In this document: piece after piece, positions 55,075 to 64,000 of the stretch
Position numbering within the stretch: position 1 is the stretch's first letter
How the letters are laid out: each line of letters begins with the position of its first letter
From: Taxawa tesnikishii (nom. ined.)
Lineage: Eukaryota; Ascomycota; Dothideomycetes; Dothideales
Length of the DNA stretch: 64,000 bases
Direction of reading: 5' to 3'
NCBI GenBank assembly: GCA_030247885.1
Contig: JAPDRO010000005.1
Span: 1,240,001-1,304,000, forward strand
Position numbers and translations under genes: made by a program
Notes under the pieces: generated by a model
What the model saw: the letters and a program-made list of their open reading frames with translations, nothing else
The model's database searches: none
Told to the model about the DNA's origin: nothing

Positions 55075-56994
55075 TCAAGTAGGGCATGGGCTTCGCGAGA
55101 TGTGTTCTAATCCCTTCCCCACCACCTCCCACGCAGAAGCAGCCTTGAGAACGTCTATCTCATGCCATCGCTTGCCAACCAGCTGCATTCCGACAGGAAG
55201 CTTCACATCTCCGTCTTCTGTCCTGGACCAGCCGCAAGGAATTGACATTGCTGGGTGGCCACTGATGTTAAATGGACAACTGTCAAGCGCGTCAGCTGAG
55301 AGAAGGAACACCCGATGGGGAGGGAATGGATCGACTCACGTGTTTAACGTAGCTCCGACTTGCAGTCTGGCCATTTCCATGGCGCTCAGCGTGACTCCTC
55401 ATCAGTTATCCCCTCCGGATGTTTGATGGCTACTCTTCCGCTCACAGGCAGCACGAGCACATCTATGTCTTCCAGCGCTTCGTCGTACGCGGCCCTCAGC
55501 TCGTGCACGTGCATGTGTGCTTTCCGCGTAACAGCCGGACCGTACTTGGTTTGGAGGTGGGCAGTGTTCAGCATGACATTGACGACCGCTGGGTTGCGGT
55601 GAGCGAGCTTGTCGAAGAGTACTTGATTCACTGGTGACGGGTTCACACCTGGCAACGTGTGGCTGAGAAGGTCCGGCGCCCCGTTCATCATGGATTTGGT
55701 CATCATCTCCCGTCCAGCTACCGTCCAGATTGATGCGCCCAGCAGGTGGAACGGTATCGAAACTTCCTTCACGTCCGCACCTATCTTAGCGAACCTTTCG
55801 GCCGATTGCCTTACAAGCGCTGCCACATCAGCATCTAAACCCAGGACTTCCCAGGCCTCTTTGAGAATCCCTATTCGTAGACCTTTTCCGGCTGCTGTTG
55901 GCGTCCATTCTCCGGCGTCTTCCTTTGTTTTTCTCCACTGAGACAGAAGCGTAGAGTATTCCGGAACAGCATCCATGAGCGGCGTCTCGGGGTCTGTCGG
56001 AAGTCAATGCCGTCGTAGCCAGCCATCACCTCTAACATGAGTGCGACGTCTTCGATAGAGCGCGCCATGGGTCCGGTGTGGTCGATGATAGGATGTAAGC
56101 TTGCAATACCGGTATAAGGTACCAAGCCATGGGTGGGTTTCAGACCATAGATTCCACTATGCCCTGACGGCTGGTCTTGTTCAGTACTGGGTTCAAGGTG
56201 ACCAGTATGGATACTTACCATCCGAATCGAACCTCCCTGATCGCCACCTATGCCCATATCCACCCCTTCCTCCAGCGCCTCCTTTGTCGAGCCTGGAATT
56301 TGTGTACCCTCTGCTTTCCACTGTGCAACATCCTTTGCGGAGATAAGCGCCGCACAGCCCGAGCTGCTTCCACCGGTAGCATACCCAGGCGCCCAAGCGT
56401 TGTGGACTGGTCCAGTCTCTGCTGTTATAGACAGTGCGAACATGCTCAAGTTCTCACACACAGCTGTGCCCAAAATGGTGCCACCAGCCTCCAACACTCT
56501 CTTCACAACCGAAGCGTCGATCGTACTAACTGCATGGGCACCGTTCTCGAACAGCTCTGGCGCTGTGCCGAGACCGAGAGGCGCACCTGCAACGCAGACG
56601 TTGTCTTTAACTGCGATCGTCTTACCGGCAAGTTTGTTGTTCTTCGGAGACGCCGCTTTCAGTACCGTCTTGTGTGCCCATGCATTCAACGGATTGTCTT
56701 TGCGAGATGGTCTTGTCCATTGTCTTTCGCCCCCTCGATGGGAGTTGGGAGTAAGCGAGGGTCGATGTATTCTGGTAGAGCGGCTACGGCTGAGACTACA
56801 GCATCGAAACTGTTCTGTAGAAGGAGGTAGTCCAGCTCATCCGCACTACCGGGTGCAATCGAGAACCCGCTTGCTTTGGCTGCGGCGTGCAGTTCTTCTG
56901 TTGTGACGGTTGGCCTGGATGTTGTCAGTGTTGGCGGTATATGGCAGGCTGGTAGGGCCACCTACGCGCCGTTGGCGAGTGATACCATCGACAT
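55075..56994 (-). CDS. Amidase (amidase signature family)
   Basis: Hydrolyses a carboxylic amide; substrate unknown. Exons 56966-56994, 56219-56914, 55340-56170 and 55075-55279 give about 587 aa. The short first exon (MSMVSLANGA) was chosen because it splices in phase (GTAGGT donor, ctgac branch) onto PTVTTEELHAAA. The Ser-cisSer-Lys triad is visible: Lys113 in AVKDN, the cis-Ser in GGSSSGCAAL (191-200), and the nucleophile in GGDQGGSIRMP (about 239). ALPEYIDPRLLPTP and LNAWAHK are typical of fungal amidases. One intron (56171-56218, 48 nt) interrupts the signature; it has no stop and is divisible by three. Three one-base losses are needed: C5 56730-56734, G4 55989-55992 and CC 55397-55398. 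The repaired length is then an exact multiple of three. Confidence 0.9.
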
Positions 56995-57507
56995 TTTGCT
57001 ACATGAACTCTATTCCAGCTTGAGAGACGTACCTTGTAGCCTTCTTTATCCCAGTTCCCCATATTCCCAAACTGCCGTCTACGTGTCCCTGTTATCGTCG
57101 TCAAACGATTGCCCCGCCTCGCCCCACGCTAGATATTCGGCCAACAACCACCGAGCGATAACAATCCTTGTCTGTACCTGCACAAGCGTCCCTCTCCTTC
57201 CGATTTCCCGGCTACCATCCCTATTCGGCAAGTCTTCCCCTATCATCCTTTCTATCAACTCGACCACGTAGGACTCTCCAGAACTGCCAACGGACGGCCG
57301 CGATGCATAAGACAATATTTGTATGATGCTGCACCAGCTATTTCTTCATTCACCTCGTGGGCCAGGATAGCCATAGCAAGTATACCCCATCTTCACGTTC
57401 CGTCCGCCATTCGAGCTCACTTCCGTTTCATGGGCAAGGTATGGCGGATAGCTAACCATCGTCACCAACCAAACCATCACCAGTCCCAGCGCCCCACGGC
57501 AACTCGG
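56995..57507. other. Intergenic, Dicer 3' end / amidase promoter
   Basis: Apart from the short minus-strand ORF at 57079-57339, nothing was recognised. The exact 3' end of the Dicer gene is uncertain, so part of this stretch could belong to it. Confidence 0.35.
57079..57339 (-). CDS. Short unassigned ORF
   Basis: The frame is open for about 87 codons after an in-frame TGA. It encodes a coherent helical stretch (SYVVELIERMIGEDL, VQTRIVIARWLLAEYLAWGE) and an acidic end (SFDDDNRDT). No ATG was found near its start. It may be an exon of a small gene or a distal exon of the gene upstream. I do not recognise it. Confidence 0.3.
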   Translation of the reverse strand, partial: SWCSIIQILSYASRPSVGSSGESYVVELIERMIGEDLPNRDGSREIGRRGTLVQVQTRIVIARWLLAEYLAWGEAGQSFDDDNRDT

Positions 57508-60500
57508 TCAGAAAGAAATCAGGTCGGCGACCTCGTGTTTCTGAGAGGTATGCTCTGAATTCTGCATCCTCTTTGACTCTCGCCACTTACCACTCACATC
57601 CTTCAAAGGTGTGTGGTCCGTGACTCCGTCATTGCCATCCTGCTGCTCCTGTTCTTCCTCCTTCAGGTGGCAATCGCAGCCATACCTTTTCCTGAATTCG
57701 TACGTTGGCAGGCCATCCAGTTCCTCCTGCGCCTTAACCGCCGCTCTCATTTTCACATATCTGTGGCTCTTGCCACGAGCGTATGCCACGACTGTTTCAT
57801 GTGCCATCAATCCGGACACCACAATTGGCGGCCTGGCGTCACCAGTTGGAATCTCGTCGGTCATGAGACGGTAATCCTGGCACCCAAAATTGCGGTCAAG
57901 AGTATTATGAAGACGTGTGATCGGGTGGTTGTTGGCGAATGTGTCGTAGATCCGCATGTCTTCAAAATACCACTTGATGTGGCTATTGAAGAAGCGTTGG
58001 ACCTCGCCATAGTTGAAGTCTGAGTCGATGAACATCGCACCTACATAGCTTTCGACGATATCAGGCAGGCACTTGGGTGGATCTTTGACATCCGTCCAAA
58101 AGTTTCGCGCTCCGCCTGACTTTGCTTCGGCTTCCAAAAGATCAGTGGCATATTCCATAATCTGGTTCTCGATGGTTGAACTATTGTGGCGTAGATGGCG
58201 ATGGAAGCCGAGCTTCACACACACCGCTCCCAAGAACTTATTGGACACCATCGCCATCTTGTGTTCAGTAAGCCACCGCGGATCCTTGGTCGGGTATCGG
58301 TAGAACAGATAGGTGATACAGGCCAGATCGAGTAACGAATCGCCCAGGAACTCAAGTCTCTGGTAGGAGGGTACGTTGGGTTCCCAGGAAGAAGGGTAAG
58401 ACGGGTGCGTGAACGCGCTTTGAACGAGTCGTGGATATCTGAAGTGGTACGAATGCTCTTTTTCAACCTTCCGGGCAAGATCAAGCTGAGATGCCGAAGC
58501 TTCGTCGGTTTGGTAAGTGGGCTTCTCATAAGTCTTAACGTAGTCGGACCATCTGAGCATGATATGGTCTGGATTGCCAACGACTGTTGTTACTGTCTTG
58601 ACTGCTTCATCGAATTTCTCGGGCAGCCAATCTCCAGGTGTATTGTGTGTGAGGAACGCCGCTCCAATGAGGGCCTCTGAGATGTCGGCAACGCTGACAG
58701 CTGTCAGTATGGTCCTTGCTGACTCCACACAGACATACAACTCACGTTTTATCCTGAAGTGCATGCTTGAACACCTCATTTCCAACCTTGTTGGCACCTT
58801 TACCTTCAAGCAACTTGATACCTTCTGGATACCAAGTGCGGCGACTGAAAGCCTGGCTGCGCACATATTCGTACGTCTTCAGGTCCATCGCAACCTTGAA
58901 GAGGTTCTTGTTACAGAGAAGCAACATTCTAGACTCTATCAGTGCTGTCACCGTCGCTGAAGGACGTGTAGACTTGCCTCTTAACATGGAACTCAAATTC
59001 GTTGTCATTAGGGTTCTGATTGAACGTTGAGATCGAGGTTGCCATTTTCAAGAAACAATCGCCAAGAAACTCGAGACGCTCGTAGTTGTTGCCCATGCCA
59101 CGCTGGAAGTTGATGCGCTCTTGCGTTTCGTGCTCCTCACTGTTATCGGAATCCTTGGTGCATGCTTCCAAGGCTAGGGCGAGATCGACGCGGATCTCTA
59201 GTGTCTCGCACAGCTCCGCCGCAATCAGATATGATTCGAGCCTGTGAATGATTGCGGGAAGACATAGCACACTGTCACAACCGCTGGAGGCAGCTACAAA
59301 ATTTCAGCATGTGAGCAAGGTCGTGGCACAGGTACAAGACTTACGGCAGATATTCTGAGCGGCTCAGGGCAGACAAAAGCCAAGCTTCTCAGGACACTCT
59401 CTTTTCTTTCAGGTTCTGCCAACATATTTCGGCGATGATTTATCTTTTCCGTCTCCACGACCGGCTGATCTTCCGTCCATTTTACTCGGGCGGCAGATCT
59501 TTTCCACAAGTTGACGGAATACTGCAAGATGTTTTTCGCTTGGGCTGAACCTCGAGCGGTATTCTCAGGAATAGGATCAGTAGGCTTGTATTCCGGAGCC
59601 ATTCGCGTGGTGAAAAACCGATTACCGCCATTCCAAGGATCGATAAGATATTTCCCAAGCAGGAACTCATCGGACATCTCAGGGCTCCATCTGTACTCAA
59701 CATGGGCTTCGATTTCGTCTAAGAGCGGCCAGTTTATCGCATCGCAGGACATGTTCACACCGTAGGCTTCACCAATAGTCCTGATGGCAGCAGGTGCAAG
59801 CCAATACGACATGTTGGAAGGGTCTCTTTCGTAGGTCTTGTTGAATATGTCCTTGAAGACACGGAGAGTGAAGGTGGTAAATTTGTCAAGACCCGTTTCG
59901 GATACCTCCAGGGGAACAGCAAGGGACAGTGATTTCACCATCTTCTTCTCCCCAGAAGTAAGGAACAGAGGAAACTCCGGGAAATTTGGTAGCCGTGTGC
60001 GTGACAGCAGCACCAGTGGTCGATGAGAGCGCTCTAGGCCATCCGGAACGTCGATGATGAGGAGGTAAAGCTCCGTAGGGAGTGAGCCACGACCCGCTTT
60101 CCATAATGAGGGTTTGGATCGCATGATGTATTGACCAGTTGATTTCATGTTCAGTGCCAGAGCTGCGTTGCGCATGGCAGGAAGCATCTTTTTGTAGACA
60201 GGAAGAAGGTTCTGATCCAGGTATTGTCCGTCACTGAGCTGTTTGCAAGCCTCGAAAGCTGCGGATTGCTTTGCTTCCATCTTCCGGTTGCATGCTTTGC
60301 CCATCACTGCCTTGATAGGGGATTCTTCAGGCAAGATCACCTCGCATATAAACTTATCCCCTCTACTTCCCATCACATAGTTGGGTTGCATCAGGTTGGC
60401 GGTTTCGGTAGGCAAGCTACTGACGAAGTGTGCAAGCAGTACCATGCTTTGTCCGTAAGTTAGTTTTGCGCCGGTAGACTCAATGACCAGTTCTTTGTTT

Positions 60501-62543
60501 TCATCCTTCAGATGTAGTCCACTTCCCGCGTCATGGTCAGACAATAAACGGCGGTCGGCTGGCAAGGTTCCGTAGAACTTCTTCATCGCCAACTCCGTGA
60601 ACCTGACCTCGTTCAGTGTTGTTTCATGAGTGGGATTGCCAAGCTCCAACATGTGAAGCATTCTTGAGTTCTTATGACGAGCACGCCCTCTTGACTGAAT
60701 GTACTGAATCACGGTTCTTGCAGGGTCGAACCTGACGATCAGGTTGCAATCCGGAATGTCCAGGCCTTCCTCGGCAACTGAAGTGGCGAACAAGCAATTG
60801 AGCTGTCCTTTACGAAACCTCATCAAGGTCACGAGCTGATCCCTGAAAGAACTGTTCGCCTCATCCAGTCTGTCCGAATTACCGAAACCGACCAAGACCG
60901 ACGAGTGGAGGTGCGGACTTTTAGTCTCGGTCATCAGAGCATGCAGTAGACGAGCTGTATTTCTCTGCTTCACAAAGACAAGACAGCGATGGTTGGATGG
61001 GCGCTCGAAGTAGGCTCGTAGATATTCGTACAGCTTGAGCACTTTTGGGCTCAGGCAGGCGGTGTCCAGCTGGAGTGGTGAGTAGTTGTATTCGCGTACC
61101 GCTCGGGAAGCCTCATTGAGCTGGATGATCTCTTGCTCGACGGACTCAACAGAGCCTGACGTGGTTGTTAGACTAGACACTTTTCAGGACATCAGCCAAA
61201 CCTGCATGATACGTACCTCCGCTGCGCGATCTCTCCATACGAGCTTCGCGCTTCTTAGCTTGCTTCTCCGCTAAGGCGACATCCCAGTAGTGGTCTGCAG
61301 CCCAAGGCCCTAGTTGGTCGTTGATCTCTTTGGCACGGGCGAGCATGGGTCTCAATATGGCCAGTCCCTCGCAACGATTGCGCAATTCGCAGGTTAAACC
61401 TGAATCCACCCGTCTCCGAATGGAGCTGTATCTGAGAATCTCCTCATGAGGGCGGCTGATGGACTTTTGCAACAAGTCCGAGTCGGAGATTGTAGCAATT
61501 CGACTGTGCAGGAGGTATTCGAGATCACTGTCCCAGTCAACAAGACTGATGACGATAGTAGAGAAGTGCGAAGAGGAAGTTTAATCAAGGAGCTTCGTCA
61601 TCGTAAATACCTAACTGCTTGAGCGATATCATCGACTTTGGCATCGACTGGCGAGGCGGTCACTGCAACGGCCAGTCAGCTTGGCGTCGTGTCAGAAACT
61701 CGAGGAACGTACTGCCGAATATCTTCGGGCGGCGTTCCTCATCCGGCTCTGCCATGTAGTAATCCTGTATGATTTTGGCGTAGGCATTGTTCTTTTTGCA
61801 TGATGGGCTTCATCAAAGATCAGGAAGTTCATCTGCTTGATGTTGATGAAGGAGTGCATGAGACACTGCAGCAACACATCTGCTGTGCACACAATGACCT
61901 GATTAGCTGCGAAATGTTTGTCCCACTCAGCTTTGTTCCAGAGTTCACAGCCCATTGAACCACACAAGGGCTCGACTGCATGATCGAGGTTGTACTTCAA
62001 CACAGCCCATTGCTGGAATACGAGATTGACAGACGGTACCAGGAAGAATGAGATGCGTGGTGCCCATCCAAATTTGCGATCCTCCAACTCCTGGTCAATC
62101 GCGTGCCGAAGGAGGAGAACAGCGACCAAAGTCTTTCCAGAGCCGGTGTCAAGAACAGCAATAGTGTTCTGGGCTTTGGCTTTTTCGAAGAGCTCGACTT
62201 GGTAGTCGCGGGGATTGGCGATGATCGGCGTGGACTCTTGCTTCTCCAGAAGAGTTCGTATGGACGTCTCTTCATCAGCAATCTCTTTTTCCACCTCATC
62301 TCGCTCCTTAATGACATCCTGTTGAGCTGTTTCGAGAATGAAGGCTTTAAATCTGGCATTCTGTGCTTGACGTCTCTCTCTCATAGTCCGTGGGCCCTTG
62401 AGCTCAGTTTCGCTGTCACTGTCGTCCATGATGACACGAGGTTGCGTCGGTAAAGACGCGTCCATGATTCTGGATAGCGAGGTATCTGCTTGATCAGTGG
62501 AAGCCAGACTGGCGGCTGCGGCAGCATTCGGAGCGTGCGGCAT
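57508..62543 (-). CDS. DCL1: Dicer-like ribonuclease (DCL1 type)
   Basis: Cuts double-stranded RNA into small RNAs for RNA silencing. Seven exons: 61713-62543, 61611-61662, 61217-61545, 59345-61179, 58978-59293, 58746-58928 and 57508-58693, about 1577 aa. The helicase domain has DTGSGKT (132-138) and DEAH (244-247). A helicase C domain follows with [12 protein letters not shown] and RGRARHKNS, then the Dicer dimerisation domain. RNase III a is near 1087 ([14 protein letters not shown]) and RNase III b near 1298 ([14 protein letters not shown], then [14 protein letters not shown]). A dsRNA-binding-like C-terminus ends in YGCDC plus an acidic tail. No PAZ domain was seen. Intron 5 (58929-58977) is GC-AG; intron 3 (61180-61216) is 37 nt. 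Two one-base losses are needed, T5 61794-61798 and G3 59256-59258. The last ~40 residues are uncertain because GTGAGT and GTAAGT sites lie near 57580. DCL1 rather than DCL2 is a judgement. Confidence 0.92.
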
Positions 62544-63009
62544 AGTTGATCAGAAGTTGAGCATGAGGAGGAGTAGAAACGCTGTAGCTTTGACTTTGAG
62601 ATGACAACAGAAGGTGTGGTTGAACGGCTTTAAGAAGAGAAGAAAGGATTGAGGATACTCGCTGGTCTGTTTGCTATCCACCATTTGTTTGCGTGTGAAA
62701 CAAGGTGTGACACTGCAGGTGAGCGGTGTGGTATGACGCATCATGCCAAAAAAATGCTGCAGGCCTTTTTGTTGGCCGTTTCAGCAAAAACTCATTTCGA
62801 CATGAGGAGAGCGGCTGTTATGTGCACATGATGAGAGTTCTGATAGATTGTTAATAAAGAGGAAGACGCGACTGTACGCGAAGGCTCGGTCTTGGCAGTG
62901 ACGTCGCGCGAAACAGCACTCCTTTCCAAAAACGGAATGAGGGGAAGCTCCATTCTGCTTCTCCAACAAACACACATTTACCGCTGCATAAACAAACATC
63001 CACCGAACA
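62544..63009. promoter_or_regulatory. Divergent promoter region, DCL1 / TAP42
   Basis: 466 bp between two divergent starts, so both promoters lie here. No specific factor site was assigned. Confidence 0.45.
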
Positions 63010-64000
63010 ATGGTTGAAGGTGAACCGCAGAGCCTGCGTGCTGTCTTTTCCACCGCCGAGTCCAAGCGCAAGGAAGTGGAAAACTCATGGGATACCAATA
63101 CCGCCACTTACCAGGAAAATTTACTTGCCGCCATCACCTCATACGAGCAATGCCTGCAGATAGCTGACAGGATATCCTTGTTCAGTCCAAATGAGTCGCT
63201 GGAGGATATAGGATCAGGGGATATACAGTATGCCGTCTGGAAGAGCCTGTAGGAGCGGTACTAACCCGCCCAGGTACCTATCAATCAGCTACCGCATAGC
63301 GGAACTCATCTCACGACAGAACTCTGGTGACCGCAAAGCGACCCTCAAGCGCGCCCAAGCGAGTTACGAGAGCTTCCTCCGACGTCTTGATTCATATGAC
63401 ATACTCTCAGCAAGCGATGCGAGACTCCTTGAGCGATACCGGGATGCGCCCAATACTTTCTCTACAACATCTACCACAGACGCCGCCGCACGACGGGAGA
63501 CCAAGATAAAGCGTTTTAGAGAAGAGAAGGAACTCAAGCAAAAGCTAGAGTACCTGCAAAAGAACCCCTGGCCGTACAGAATGACGAGTCAATTTATCGC
63601 AACCTACAATTAACACAAATCGCCTACTTTACACACCAAGCATTCCAGTCACTCGAATCGATCGCGCAGGAACTTCATATCTTGTCTTTAGCGCCACCAC
63701 TCCCTCCACCCGGCCAGGAGCGCTCCCCAGATGCGCGAGAACGCAACAACCGAGGCGATGGGTACTCCGAGCGGCTCGATGCGCCGCGTTCGCATCTTTC
63801 CGCCGGCATGACAGGACCCATATTGAGCAGCGACGGCAAGCCTCTTCGACCTTTTACTCTGCTGGATACCAGGCAACGGCTGCAACAAGGAGTATTTAGG
63901 CCAGATCACAGTCTGCCTACAATGACAATCGACGAGTATTTAGAAGAAGAACGGCGCAGGGGTGGTATAATTGATGGCGGTGGTCCTCAGTCTGGCATGA
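63010..64000 (+). CDS. TAP42: TAP42-like protein, cut by the window end
   Basis: Regulatory partner of PP2A-like phosphatases in TOR signalling. The visible part is about 315 residues; exons are 63010-63227 and 63274 onward. The intron is 46 nt with a GTATGC donor, a perfect tactaac branch and a CAG acceptor. It splices to DIQYLSISYRIAEL. The helical TAP42 features are LLAAITSYEQCLQIADRISL, KRAQASYESFLRRLDSYDIL and DESIYRNLQLTQIAYFTHQA. Towards the end comes PILSSDGKPLRPFTL, followed by MTIDEYLEEERRRG. One frame change at C4 63565-63568 fits a single lost base. The C-terminus lies beyond the window. Confidence 0.9.

Noticed and set aside
54839-55426. 195-codon + strand ORF
   Set aside because: Its second half is antisense to amidase exons and its first half has no coding character.
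1-64000. Mobile elements, proviruses, CRISPR arrays
   Set aside because: No transposase, reverse transcriptase, integrase, terminal repeats or spaced direct repeats were recognised on either strand.

Overview
The window is nuclear DNA of a filamentous ascomycete (Pezizomycotina). The evidence is short introns, mostly about 46 to 80 nt, with GTANGT-type donors, CTAAC/CTGAC branch sites and YAG acceptors. The gene set agrees: a Dicer-like protein, a cutinase, a Clr2 silencing factor, a Ppg1-type phosphatase, a COMPASS Bre2 subunit and a fungal-type large F-box protein. A Dothideomycete would fit the gene style, but that is an impression. I found no transposon, provirus, rRNA, tRNA or CRISPR array.

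Layout, left to right. 0.5-7.8 kb: vacuolar Ca2+/H+ exchanger and a SNF2/RING ATPase (+). 8.4-9.6 kb: a tandem array of zinc-cluster-like modules and an unassigned ORF (-). 9.9-16.8 kb: mitochondrial RNA polymerase and Clr2 (-). 17.8-21.5 kb: a SNF2 ATPase with a PHD finger (+). 23.5-30.6 kb: ESF1 (-), the phosphatase PPG1 (+) and an F-box protein (-). 31.1-38.5 kb: an eIF4E-binding protein and URB1/Npa1 (-). 38.7-41.4 kb: a secreted cupin-like protein and a cutinase (+). 42.6-46.3 kb: ENP1 (-) and BRE2 (+), divergent. 47.6-54.2 kb: HAD phosphatase, HEI10-like RING protein, ESF2 and a secreted glycerophosphodiesterase (all -). 55.1-62.5 kb: amidase and Dicer-like protein (-). 63.0 kb to the edge: TAP42-like protein (+), cut by the window end.

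Two functional themes recur without forming an operon-like cluster. Ribosome assembly is represented by ESF1, URB1, ENP1 and ESF2, all on the minus strand. Chromatin and silencing are represented by two SNF2 ATPases, Clr2, Bre2 and Dicer. PPG1 and TAP42 belong to the PP2A-like signalling sphere.

A feature of the whole window is that sixteen of the twenty-one recognised host genes are broken into two or more reading frames. At all 33 breaks the data fit loss of one base (twice, two bases) from a short homopolymer. Restoring that length gives gene models whose total length is an exact multiple of three in every complete gene. I read this as sequence undercalling rather than gene decay, and annotate those genes as functional. 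The most unusual item is the 8.4-9.0 kb array: three diverged Zn2Cys6-like modules, each split at the same place by the same +1 offset, which homopolymer loss does not explain.
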